A stretch of DNA of 64,000 nt from Panagrolaimus kolymaensis (taxonomy: Eukaryota > Nematoda > Chromadorea > Rhabditida > Panagrolaimidae): the NCBI GenBank assembly GCA_028622995.1, contig JAJQJQ010000020.1, positions 3,720,001 to 3,784,000 of the forward strand. The letters run 5' to 3'. Under the pieces are notes generated by a model. That model searched no databases. It was given only the letters and a program-made list of their open reading frames with translations, and was not told the DNA's origin. Each line of letters begins with the position of its first letter. Position 1 is the stretch's first letter. A program made the position numbers and the translations under genes. Of the stretch, positions 23,137-34,505 are shown in pieces.

Positions 23137-23886
23137 TCAAAAAAAGGTTGAAGTATTATTACAATTTTCATCAAAATTTGAATTATTAAGTTTTTTTAAA
23201 ATAGAATTTGGAACATTTTTCCATTCAAGAACATTTTGATAAAATCCTGATCCAATGGGGTCATCATGTCGAATTTGACCACAAAGTCCTATGTCCATTG
23301 TTTCGTTTCTAAGGCGGCCTAAAAAGAATTTTTTTTCTCGTATATATTTTAAAACTTGTTTCTCGATCAATTTATTATTACCATACCATTTAAAAGATAT
23401 TCTTTGCCAGCTTCAAGAATCAAACCACATGAGGCAGACCAACATGGAGTAAAAATTTCAGATGGCAGAGTTTCGTTTATTTCGAGAGGCGACTAAAATT
23501 TTAATCATTTTGATTTTTTTGTCTTAAAATATTCAAAACCAAAGTTGACGAATTTTTATCTCTGTTTTTTAGAATCAGAATCAAAAAAAACTCACTTTAA
23601 AAATTTTTCCATATTCAACCGAATATTTGTAAATATCAACACCTTCGGGAAATAAATTTTTAGGCATAGAATCTTTAAGTTCACGTTTAAGAATTTTTGT
23701 ATGGGCGACTAAAAAGATTTGTAAATTATTAAATTAGTCAAGAATTAACTTTTTGTTGTTGAAAATATTACCCCATTCTGCCATACAATATGCTTCTTCA
23801 TTACTAAAATCCATACATGAGCAAGCATCACAAATTCCAAAATACGAAATAATAAAAATAAAAAAAAATATTTGTGAAAAAGTCAT
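23137..23886 (-). CDS. Secreted TIMP-like metalloproteinase inhibitor (copy B)
   Basis: Exons 23772-23886, 23596-23708, 23387-23492 and 23137-23318, 171 residues. Exons 2 and 3 are the same length as in copy A (113 and 106 bp), and all intron phases match. Signal peptide MTFSQIFFFIFIISYFGICDA, then mature C-S-C and cysteine 13 as expected for a zinc-chelating TIMP N-terminus. Later marks: VAHTKILKRE, YSVEYGKIFK, SPLEINETLPSEIFTP (identical to copy A), LEAGKEYLL, LCGQIRHDDP and VLEWKNVP. An additional cysteine (TPCWSASC) is absent from copy A, so there are seven in the mature part. N-glycosylation sequons occur in the last exon. The pair arose by tandem duplication; the divergence in exons 2 and 4 suggests it is not very recent. 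Confidence 0.88.
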
Positions 23887-24660
23887 TGTATTTTTTTATT
23901 GAAGTAGAAAAGTTTTAAACCAAAAAAAATACGCTACTTTTAATTTATAATTTTGAAGGCTGACAAATTCGTAATGAAAAAATATTTGTAGTAAAAAAGT
24001 TCAAAGTAAAATCAAATAAGTAAAAAGGGCGTTCAATTTGTTCATGAAATATTAGTCAACCTTTGTAACACAAAATTTTATAAACACAATTTAAAAAAAA
24101 CTTGTTAGTTGTGTTCCTGTTAACAAATTTTTTAAATTAGTTAATAAACAACAATGATAAAAAACCCAAGTAAGAATGAAATAAACCAAAAGGTCAACAA
24201 CTTTTAACGTTTTGCGGAAAAATCAACAAAAAATATAAAAGAAAAAATTAAATTAAAAAAATCGTTTGAAATGATAGCAAATTAAGATCGCATAATAAGA
24301 GCCTTCAATTAGGTAATATTCTTCTGCATAGCCCATCCATGAACTATCCCAATTTAATTTATGCCAGCAAGTAATGGGCTCAACCGATAAATCGAGAAGA
24401 GACAATACCATGCATGTTTTGCCTATCTTTCATTCGAATTATCAAATTTTTTTATGGTTTTATAACCAAAATGGGTTTTATTTTATTTGACCCTTAATAA
24501 TATTTACTTTTAAATCAAGGTTTTGATTAATAAAAATAGCAAAAACTAAGAAAACTTGGCCAAAATATTCAAAAAAGTGCGAAGCAAAAAACGCTTCATT
24601 CAAAAAATTAAAAATGTCTTCTCGATCGCTGAAAAAAAATAAAATGACTTTCTTTTCTTT
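23887..24660. other. Intergenic with a possible hairpin
   Basis: About 770 bp upstream of TIMP copy B. Mostly AT-rich, except 24300-24420, which has more balanced composition and a 7-bp inverted repeat AGCCCAT (24330-24336) / ATGGGCT (24374-24380). No coding region was recognised. Confidence 0.35.
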
Positions 24661-24960
24661 TTTCAAGTCGACAAAAAAAAGATTTTATGTCTCATATTTT
24701 TTTCGTTCTTCTTCATTGTGACTGGACGTCGTCGTCCTGAAACGAGAAACCACGTTCATAAAATGTATAATTTTGATCCAACAACTTCTTGGAATAAAAT
24801 CGAAAAATTTCCATATTCTTTAAAAATTTATTCGAATCAAGAAAAAACTGCTGAAGTTGAGCGAAAAAGTATATTCCAACCTGCACCGCCGTTGTCGCGT
24901 AAACCAGAAAATGCTTTGCCACAATCAAGTTCATCAAAGATTATTATTAAGAAAAGTTAG
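24643..24960 (+). CDS. Uncharacterised small basic ORF, start unresolved
   Basis: The frame is open from 24643 to the TAG at 24958-24960. Before the first clear ATG at 24760 (M-Y-N-F-D-P) it reads a hydrophobic stretch LCLIFFSFFFIV and then TGRRRPETRNHVHK. The hydrophobic-then-basic layout resembles a signal peptide followed by a small polar protein rich in K, R, S and P, but no ATG precedes the hydrophobic part, so an upstream exon or trans-spliced start would be needed. The opposite strand is also open here. I do not recognise a family. Confidence 0.25.
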   Translation, partial: NDFLFFFQVDKKKILCLIFFSFFFIVTGRRRPETRNHVHKMYNFDPTTSWNKIEKFPYSLKIYSNQEKTAEVERKSIFQPAPPLSRKPENALPQSSSSKIIIKKS

Positions 24961-25709
24961 AAAGAAAGAGATTAATTAATAAACATTGCTTTTCCAAATA
25001 ATAATGATGATTCACTATTTTTGCTTTGAAAAAAAAATAATAATACAATTTTTGCTCTGTTTGTTTCCATTTTAAATCAACGTTATTTTTGAGGCAAAAA
25101 AAGTGTTATAAAATTTAATTTTTTATTTGTTTTTTTATGACAATGTTTTTTTTGATTTATGTGAGGTAGTTTTTAACCTCAAGCAAAACAAATTTTTTTT
25201 CTTTACTTTGTTTGTGGAAGCTTAGATCATAAAAGTTTTTTTTTCAAGATTTTCATCAAGATACTCTTATATGATAATCAGCTTCACAAAAGCAGCAAGA
25301 TACCATTGACATATCTTCCAATAAAAAACCTAGATAAACATAGCCAATTTGATGGAAGCTATTTGAAATTATTTGAAAGCAAAGGTTTTAGCTATTTTAT
25401 GTTTTAATCTTTTGTCATCGAATAAAGAATTCAAGGTAAAGCTCTTATTTCAAAAAAACCATTAATTTTTGATTCACCTTTCCTCCTTTTTTACTTGCCA
25501 AAATGGTACTGAGAGTGTTCTAATTATTTGTTATGTATCAAAATCTTAATCATGTCCTTTGAAAAAGATACATACAATCAAGAAAGTGAAAAGGGATGAA
25601 TGCGTTAAACTAAACAGAAATGCAAGAAAAAAGTTTTATTACACAATCAAAACAAATGAATACATAAATACATAAAAACAATAATAAATTATAACAATAT
25701 TTTAACAAT
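24961..25709. other. Intergenic / 3' region of INTS7
   Basis: About 750 bp of AT-rich DNA between the small ORF and the stop codon of the INTS7-like gene. Minus-strand AATAAA-like signals are seen near 25656-25690. No gene was recognised. Confidence 0.35.
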
Positions 25710-28700
25710 TCACGTTCCACCAATTTGGATAATTGCTTCTTCTACCGTATTCGATTGCCATGTTTTTTTGCTTTCTTTATCAATGAAAGTAACTTCAAAA
25801 CGAATCTTTGATGTCTAAAAAATTGAATCATTAAACATAACAAAACGAGTTTAAAAGGTGAAACAAACATGTAAAACATGAAAAGCAAAATGAAGCGAGA
25901 AATGATTGACATTTTCAGCAAGATTAACAGCTCGTTGTTGTACAGGTTTGAAAGGTTCGATACCATTTTTTGAGATAGTTGCTATACTTCCATTAACAGT
26001 AACACTCATAATACCAGCAGGATTATTGGTTTCCACATAACCTTCTACCACAACAGGATGAAATGGAGCTACACCGGATACCAAGTAACGACCATCAACT
26101 TCTTTTCCTTCAATTTTGATGTTGAGACGAATTTTAGTTGAATAAACAAATTGGAAGAAAGCCCTGGGAAGATAGAATGAATGTTGCAGCAACTTGAAGA
26201 GAACATCTTTGATAAATATAACATTTGTTTCAGTGATTCGCATTCCCCATGGTTGGTTTTCGAATTCATAAAGCTTTGAAAATTGAGATCGTGCCCAGCC
26301 AATAAGTTCCAGAAGATGAGCATTAGTCGGACTATTTATTTCAACAAAGTAAGGAGAAGGCATCCTAAAAAAGTATCAATAAATAAAGTGAACGATAGAG
26401 TAATAAACAAACATACCTTGACGGAAGAGAAATACGAAGAAATCCAAAAGCAAAATGAATCAAATCAAAAAGTTGTCGTAGTAAAACCAATTGAGCTCGT
26501 GATTCATTATCCACATCAAAAGATCTTTGAGAAAGGGCATCGAGTTTCTCCAAAACTGCAGAAGATTGGGCACGGTAGAGTTTACATTGACTTGCAATAC
26601 TTCTTTTAGTATACACAGAATTATTAGCTAGCAAAATTTTGTTCACATTGTATAAAGATAAAAAGTTGTTGAGAAGATAAACAATCTCCGTGAAAATTTC
26701 CAGATAGGCATGCGGGAACTTGAAAAATCGTGCTTTATCATAACCAAGTGTTAGATTCTGAAAATCTTTTCTAAGTTAATGGAAAACAACAAACAAACAA
26801 CCAAACCTCAAGAGTAATCTGAGCAGTTTTCATATTCATATGAGCAAGTGAAATTTCTTTTACCGTAAAATCGGAAAGTTGAGATTTGGCAAGATAAATA
26901 AGGCTGTTAATCCAAGAAGAAAACGTAAATTGAAGCTTCTGAAAAATCATATCAAAGTCATTCATCAAAGTTTAATAGCTTCAAACTTACTCCAAGTTCT
27001 AAACTTTCAAGCAATGGTAAAGCAACTTCTTTCCAATGACCATATCGAAATGCCATAACAGCGATATCATACCGTAATGCATAATTTACTTTTATTCCAT
27101 AATCTTTAACAACATCAGCTAGTGGTAATGCCGTAGAACCTCTTGCATATTCTGGTGCCAGAAGGAGCGAAAATAAGTAAAGTGGTGGATCAAATTTCGT
27201 CAAGTAGCTTCCATCCATTATGACATCATTTTGAGATTGAACAATTTCAAGTAGCTTGTTGAGAACCTTTTCAGCAAATTGGATTCCAATAGAATATATT
27301 CGTGGGAATTGTGCACAAACAGCATTAATAGTTTCTAAGATCATTATAAAGGCTGGGGATTCCATGGAAGTTGAGTTGATTAGATAACCAATAATAAATT
27401 TCACGGCTTCTTCGGTCGTTGTTTTAGATCCACAGTAATCCAAGAGAATCTTACACATCTAAAAAAAATGGTACAAAAATGAGGTTAACAAGAACATAAA
27501 CATACGATTCTTTGTTCTTTTGGTCTTGCCATTGACATTCGTTCAATCAGATTTGGAAGAAAGTTAACCAAAGTTATTGCTCCAGCTTCAGAATCTTGAA
27601 AATTCACTAATATCCTTGCAGCTTTTACGGTGATAGTAAAATTTGGATGACTGAGAAGTGATACAAGAAACGTGTCAGCACTTTTGACTTCTTCCATAAA
27701 CCTTGATTGCGAAGTGAAAACATTCATGCATTTTATAAAGTAATAAACAGCAGTAGGAGATTTCTGTTTTTCAAATAATCTTTTGAAGTGGATCAGTCTC
27801 TGAAATCCAAAACAGTGAAAAGCTAATGGAGTTAATAAACTTACAACAACTTGTTCTGTTTCCCAATGAGATGATGAACATATTTCAGCTAAATTTTTGA
27901 ATAAGTTTGTTACGAGCACTTGGTCATTTTCATATGCATCGACGGTATCCATAAGAAAGTTGAGATGCTCAGCAACTTGAATACCTTTTCCAGCAACATG
28001 AGTCAGCAAATCATAAGCAGCTAGAGTAACTTCTTTTTCAAAATGTTCTCCCAGTAAACGTTTTCCAAGTGCATAAATTCTGTCGCAAAGTGTTACGCCA
28101 TCACGAAAGTAAGGTAGAATCTTGATAAGGTTGACTTTCAAATTTGCATTCAGTTCAGCAGAAAACAAAAGATCTTCAAATTTTTGAATAACAAGTTCAC
28201 AAAATTGCCTGAAAATGATATCTGTATATGTAAATAAACATGGAAGGAAGCTGATAAAGTTACTTTGAGTGTTGAACAAATTGTTTAACAGCAACAACGG
28301 CAGCCATTTTCTCAATTATAGTTGGAGCACTTAGACCTTCGATTATCAAATGTTGAGCCTAAAAAACATTTTATTACTTTCAAACATTGATAAAAATGTA
28401 AACTTACATGAGAATCATTACAGACGATAGGAGCTAAAGCTTCAAGAAGCATCAAACAAAGAGCACGCATTTCAGGATCCAAGTTGTGACTAACAATCAT
28501 AATACTTCTCAGCATAACTTCCGGTGTTTGATAAGCATGGATAAAAGGTTTTGATTCTCTTGTAAGCTGAACAATTCGATGAAGAATCAATTTTGTTTCA
28601 GGAATGATAGTTTTGTCTCCAAAAACCTTTGAAAGTGTGTTGAAAACTCGATTTATAACTTCAGGAAATGGATGTTGCTGTAGAAATTCAATTGCACCCG

Positions 28701-28879
28701 TTATAGTTGAAACCATTACATAAGGTTCTTGGGTCAAAGCTGAAAAACAAAGAAATAAATAAGCAAAAATAAAAGAATGAAAGTATACCTCGATCAAATT
28801 CACCCATAAATTTATCCACTGTTATATTCGTTGGATCAGATTTTTCTATTTGCTGAGTATAATATAGTGATTCCATCAT
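25710..28879 (-). CDS. ints-7: Integrator complex subunit 7
   Basis: Start MMESLYY at 28879 (or the second Met at 28876); stop TGA at 25710-25712. Exons, all read leftward, lie at about 28793-28879, 28408-28741, 28210-28358, 27509-28200, 26990-27458, 26811-26942, 26419-26760, 25867-26364 and 25710-25815. The N-terminal ARM-repeat half shows AIEFLQQHPFPEVINRVFN, matching the human INTS7 segment FQKYPFPILINSAF, then ALCLMLLEALAPIVCNDSH and AAVVAVKQFVQHSKQFCELV. The C-terminal half has SPTNAHLLELIGWARSQF, an IKIEG segment and the final beta-rich part VNHFSLHFAFHVLH, which corresponds to the human tail. Integrator cleaves snRNA 3' ends and attenuates RNA polymerase II in the nucleus; INTS7 is a structural subunit. 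The family call rests on remembered similarity along the whole length. Confidence 0.85.
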
Positions 28880-30057
28880 CTTTGCAAATGTTTATAATAA
28901 AAGTTGATTTGAAATTTAAAAAAATGAAGACAAAAATCTTTGTTTGAAAAATTGAGAAAGAAAAAACTTTGAACTTTTTCTTTTTGCGCAAGCTTTTCAT
29001 TTTTTAGGGGACAATTTGCTCAACTCATTGTTCCTCAAAAACGTCCACTCAATTTTATTTTATTTAAACGTAAGCTTTTTTGAATGGGCAATTATTTCAT
29101 AAATTTTGTAAAAGATTATGAATATCAAATTTTACGTTCTGAATGGCTAATCAGCCCTAAATATAAATAAGTTAATAATGCAACATAAAAATAATGCACT
29201 TGCTAATAATTTTATCATCCATTTTTAAATTTTACTTAATTTGTTGAAGGAATAGCAACTTTTGCATCGAAAATGGCCTTCAAAAAAGTATCGAGATTAC
29301 CAAAATATTTTTTGGATTTTTTAATATGTTTTTTTGTTTTTGTTTTTCGTTGATTCTGATTGGGAATGAAATCTATTAAACTCTTAAACTTTAAATTTCG
29401 CCACTTATAAAATCATTTTTTTAATTTTTATTGCATTGATCATGAAAAAAGCAGGATGTCTAGCAACATTTTTAGGATGCTTACCAAAAAACTATAATTT
29501 CTTCATTTCTTTTTATCATAGTTAAAAGCATCTAAAGTATAACCACCATGAAAAAAAAATATGGATTCGCTCGAAAACTCTTTCAAAGTTTTTGAAATTC
29601 TTTAATCAAAACCTTTCACTTTCATTATTTTTTTGCAATCTAAACCATTTATTTTTTTTAATATTTATCTTCTTTTTTCTATGACTCTCTCTTATTACCA
29701 AAAAAATAGTGAACAATAAATATGAAACTCAGCCTTTCTTTAATTGTTATGGAAAAATAAATATGAAAAGCGAAGATTTTATTGTTGGTTAATTACCCTA
29801 CAAAACTTAAGGTAATCATAAAATTCCAGCTCTTTTTAAAAAAGTTGCTTTGGAAAATAAAAATAAATAAATTTTGGAAAGTTTTGCTTTTTTAAGCAAA
29901 ACAATAAATATTCTTTTTCCATTCAGTTTTCAAAACACATTTCTGCCAAATAAATTTTTTGTTTGTTATTGAAGAATGGCAAAAAAAAGAATGAAGAAAA
30001 ATTTTAATTGAATTTGCAACTCTGTCCTTTTTGTTTATAAACAATAAAAGTTGCTTT
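28880..30057. other. Intergenic, AT-rich
   Basis: About 1.2 kb between the INTS7 start and the end of the FkbM-type gene. It holds the INTS7 promoter. Only homopolymer-rich sequence was seen. Confidence 0.4.
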
Positions 30058-31246
30058 TTATTTAGAAAAATATTTACTAAAATTAAAAGCTTTTTCACAT
30101 TCAGAATTTTCAATATTTATGAAAGTAACTTTTTGATGTGGATGATAAGTATATGGAGCATTGTAAATCGGGATATACGGTGAAGAGCCACCAATAAAAT
30201 TATTTATAAATTCCACGGCATTTAAATTTTTTGCTTTTGGATGTACACCAGGAAATTTAGTGAAATGAAGTTCAGCGTCGATTTGACAAAAATTGATTCC
30301 ATCTTGAGCAAATTTTCCATTATTTACAAGTTGTTCAAGGATTAAATATTCATAGCCTTCAATATCGATGGTTAAATAATGAATTAATCGAGTTCCAACA
30401 TATTCATCCATTAAATGGGTTAAGGATAAAATTTTGGTAGGTTTTTGAATATTTTTTCCATTTTCATTAACATCGATTAGAACTTCAGTATCTTCGATTC
30501 CTAAAACAAAAAATATATTTAATTTTCAACCAAAAAATTACTAATGGCATAGAAATATGCAAATTTTTATTATTGTTGTAAGAATACTTTTGACACGTAA
30601 ATATTTAAATTTGCAAAAAAATTCTTGCCACTCAAAACTTTTTAATAAAAAAAAATTTTTCGAAGAGTGTGGAAATTTTTTTTTCTCGTGAGGGCCACCT
30701 TTTTTTTCAGAAGGCAAAATGGGATTCCAACCTACCAACTCCATGAGGAATGAGCTTTCCGATAGAAGAAAAATTTCCATAAAATTTTGGAAGTAATTCT
30801 GCTCCAAATACTTCACATTCAGGATATTTTTCTTTTAATAATCTTTCTGCGGTATTCACACCTCCAATTCCAATGGTTAACCATTTACATTTTATTGGTG
30901 AATGATAATTATTTTTTGAAATGAGTGGTAAAAACATTTTCTTTTCACCCATCATATCATTTACAAAATTATCCATTTGTGTTTCATTTATTTTTATATA
31001 AGTTTGAATACAAAATTTAAATTCTTTAAAAAATTTTGTTGGTTCATTTAAAAAAGTTCTTGAAGCTTCATTGGAGCATGCAAGAAAATTATTTCTTGCA
31101 ATTTTAGCCCCATTTGAGAATTCTGAATTAAATACAGTTTTTGAAAGTTGATTATTGTATAAAATCAATAAAATAATAAATAAAAAAACTAAAAAGTATA
31201 TAAATTTTCCATTAAAAATTTTAAACATAAAATGCTTGAAAGTCAT
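30058..31246 (-). CDS. Membrane-anchored FkbM-type methyltransferase
   Basis: Two exons, 30736-31246 and 30058-30500, joined by a 235-bp intron in phase 1. The first ATG is at 31246. Residues around 15-35 (FIYFLVFLFIILLILYNN) form one membrane helix, so this is a type II membrane protein. The lumenal part has the SAM-binding motif WLTIGIGGVNTAERLLKEKY, then CEVFGAELLP, and in exon 2 YLTIDIEGYEYLILEQLV, corresponding to the D-x-E-G-x-E-Y motif of the FkbM family (PF05050). Nematodes carry many such secretory-pathway proteins; substrates are unknown, O-methylation of sugars being a guess from bacterial relatives. The link between the exons (VG to IED) is short for the family, so a small exon may be missing from my model. 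Confidence 0.72.
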
Positions 31247-32025
31247 GGTTACGACGAATGTAATGTCAGTCAACTGACTAGCTTTTATAAAATGAAAAAA
31301 AAAAGAATCTCACAATTTTTTTCCCAAAAAAAGGAAGAAAAATAAAATAAAAACGAACCATAAAAATGCAAATTGTAAAAATTTTAGATTTGTGGACACA
31401 CCCTTTTTGGACGCTTGAATTTTTTGTTGTTGTTTTTCCAAACATTTTTTTGTTGTTGTAAAAACGAAAAAATTAACTATTATAAAAAATGGAATAAATA
31501 AAATAGTTTTTTTTTAATGTTCAGAGATATTGTAAGACAAATTTGATCAAACTTTTTCTGTACTAAAATAAAATCGACACGCACCATATAAATTGCCTTT
31601 GAGTGGATACACATCCTTTCTAACAATAGGTTAGATAGGCACTTAATGTGGACCAACAATGTTTTCGAAAATTTTATTGCGATCAAAGAAGAGGAATGTT
31701 TTTATTGTGACATTTTCAAGGATAAACACATTTCTTGTCGGTAAAAAAATTTGAAAATTTTAGCTTTTTTTAATATGTAACAATATCGCTGGAAGTCAAC
31801 TTTAACACTTTCTTTTTTTTTATAAATCGCTCAGTTAGTTATTTATTTTTTGCATCCAAATTTTCCTTGGAAAGTTTGCATAAAAAAAAGCTTGGTTACT
31901 TTTATATTATTTTTTCGTCGTTTATTTATTTCGTACACATTTAATCATAGTAGTAAAAAAAATAAAACAGAACGGTAAAAAACGAATTACAAAAAAAATG
32001 AAACAAGGGTTTTCAACATTTTAAT
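31247..32025. other. Intergenic
   Basis: About 780 bp upstream of the methyltransferase and downstream of the glycine-rich gene. AT-rich. A small inverted repeat GTCAGTcaACTGAC lies at about 31265-31278, just upstream of the methyltransferase start. No gene was seen. Confidence 0.35.
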
Positions 32026-33190
32026 TTAACCTTGATTAACAAAAGTTTCAGTTACAGTTGTTCGTCTAACAGCATTGTTTCCAAAGCCTCCGACACCTCC
32101 AAGTCCGCTGCCATATCCACCATAAGAATTAACAATGGGGCCTCCAATGTTGCTTACTCCATAAGGATTGACTCCATATGGAGAAACAATGGTGTCTCCA
32201 ACGAGTCCACTTCCTCCATATTGATTTCCAATAATTGAAGTTCCAATGGGATTACCAATAACCGAACTGCCAATGGGTGTTCCAACAACGGAAGTGCCAC
32301 CAAGGGATGAAACAGAGCTACTAGTTTGAGTATTACCAAAAGTGGAGATCGTTTGTCGAGGATATCCTATTTGCTCGTAAATTTGTCGTTGCATTCGACG
32401 AACTGGAGCATCGCTGAAAAAAACGTTGTAAAATTGAGACTAATTTTGTGATATTTTTTGCAAAAAGTTTTTGTAGGAAGATTTTTTTTTGGTAAAATAG
32501 ATAAACAATTTTTTAAATGACTAATCTTAAAGTTTTAAAATCCAAAAAAACGCTGCTGTTGAGAAACTTGGATGCCAAAAAAATCTATTTAAAAATAGTA
32601 ATTTTAAATTTTCTTTTTTTTGACTTTGCATTCCCTTTATTTTTTTTAGTTTGCATAATTTTTTATTTATTAAATTTTTTACAACGCCAATCAAGTTTGT
32701 TTGCATTTGAAACATTTGTTTAAAAAATCAGGATTTTGCTTTCGGTGTTATTAACAAATTTAAAGGAATTAAAGGTTTTCCAAAAAATGTTTTTAAAAAC
32801 TCGAAACAAAAAACTTGCTTATACATAATTTTCAACTTTTCGGTGGAAGGAAATTCGGGTTTGCAAAAAAGAAAATGAAGAATAATAAATACGCCGAAAA
32901 CCTTTTTCTTTTCTTTATTTTTTTTTTAGAAAATTTCAAGCATTCAGCACAAATCAAAAAAAAATTTTTTGCAAAAATTCCATCACTTTCAAAGTCGAAG
33001 AATAAGTGATAAATTAAGTTTACAGAAGTTTTTCTTTATTCATAAAAAATAAAAAGCGGTTTAATTTTTGGGTTTCGTTTGGAAAAAAATTCCAAACCAA
33101 GATTTATCTAAAAAATTTGAAGACTTACAGTTCAGCATGAGTGCAAGAGAAGATACAAGCAACAACAAAAATAACAACAGCAGTTTTCAT
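32026..33190 (-). CDS. Glycine-rich secreted protein
   Basis: Two exons, 33129-33190 and 32026-32413, with a 715-bp intron (GTAAGT donor, TTTTTTTCAG acceptor) in phase 2 and no frame conflict; 149 residues. Exon 1 is almost exactly a signal peptide, MKTAVVIFVVACIFSCTHAE. The mature protein starts with a basic segment (LDAPVRRMQRQIYEQ), followed by a low-complexity region rich in G, S, V, I and T with an imperfect repeat G-T/S-S-V-I/V-G-N/T-P-I-G, then G-G-Y/G-V/G-L repeats, and ends NNAVRRTTVTETFVNQG. No cysteines occur after the signal peptide. It may be a structural, cuticle-associated or mucin-like secreted protein; no family is recognised. Confidence 0.72.
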
Positions 33191-33878
33191 TCTCTATTTT
33201 TTTTGTGCCACAAAAAAACCAACACAACTGAACTAAATATGAACGCAAATCAAATGTTGATCTTTTTTTCGTTTTTCTCTTTCTTCGATTTTTTTATTAT
33301 TTTTGGTGCCAATCGAAGAGACTCCTCCCAAAAAAGAACGAATGATATGCACCGGATCGCACTCGTGCATGCATATGTTTTTGAGTATATCAGATAAAAA
33401 GATATGCGCATACCCAAACTAAACTGCAACATCATCGCCAATAAAAAAAAAATATCAGTGGGGTATCTTTTGAGTTTGAGAAGGAAAAAAAATCGAATGG
33501 ATGACCTAGTCGTCATAATTTATTTTTGTTGCGATAAATATGGCGATGTTCTTAAAAGTGCTGAAAAAAAACGAGCTGTTATTATTGTTTTTGCATAAAT
33601 TAGTTGGAAAGTGTTCAAATGGATAAAGTTTTTAGTTTTACAAATCAATAAGCTTTTGAATAATTTAATATCGCAAAATTTTTGAAATGTACACCCAAAT
33701 TTAAAGAAACTTTGACATAAAAAATAAATAAATAGAAAGCATGGAAAAAATTAATCAAAAAATGTAATCTTTTTTTTGACTTCTGAACTTGCATATTGGA
33801 AAAGTCGACAACACGCATCATTAATTTAAAAAAAGTTGGAAGCTACTTTTTTCATAAATGCTAATAATTAAACTTTCT
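33191..33878. other. Upstream region of the glycine-rich gene
   Basis: About 690 bp, AT-rich, between the signal-peptide exon and the TA-flanked element. The first part is the probable promoter. Weak ORFs here are not supported by splice or protein features. Confidence 0.35.
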
Positions 33879-34505
33879 TACACGCATGTTAAAAATGACG
33901 GGCTTTTTAGGTACGGTCTTTTGTGATGACAAAGGCTAATACAAAAAAATTATGACAGTCGTCTTAGATGACAAGCGGTCGATGACAGTCGTGATTGATG
34001 ACAAGTTTTTGTGTACAGACGTAAATGATGACTCTGATGGAAAAGACTAACCTTTATATTGTTTTTTAAAAATTGTTTATTTTCAAATTTTGTAATTTTG
34101 TTGTATTGTTTTTGTTAGAAAATTTGAATAAATGAAGACTTGTATTTTTTTTATCGGGCAGAACAGTTTAGGAAAGCGGTTTGGAGAAAAAAATTTAAGT
34201 AAAAAATGGACAAAATTTATCGGGCGGAACAGATTTGGAAAATGGCAAAAATCAGAATTTTTTTTTTTGAAAAATTTAGAAAATTTGATCGGGCAGAACA
34301 GTTTTTTTAATATTTTAATTTTCGTCTGTCATCACAATTTTTGTCATCATTTTTACTTGGTCATCACCTTTTTGGTCATCATTTACGTCTGTACACAAAA
34401 ACTTGTCATCATTTACGTCTGTCACCAAAAAGTTTGTCATCACAAAAAATTACTAACATGTCATCAAAAAATGTACGTTTTTACTAACAGTTTAACATGC
34501 GTGTA
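33879..34505. mobile_element. MITE with TA duplication and long internal inverted repeats
   Basis: The element spans 33881-34503 (623 bp). Termini are 13-bp perfect inverted repeats CACGCATGTTAAA, flanked by TA on both sides (33879-33880 and 34504-34505), as in Tc1/mariner-like insertions. Inside is a perfect 36-bp inverted repeat at 33997-34032 and 34375-34410 (containing ACGTCTGTACACAAAAAC). TGTCATCA-type motifs are repeated many times in the right arm. Three spaced copies of a TCGGGCRGAACAG motif occur near 34155, 34220 and 34290. No transposase is encoded. Confidence 0.75.

Noticed and set aside
31480..31686. 68-codon minus-strand ORF
   Set aside because: No good start context, neighbours or similarity.
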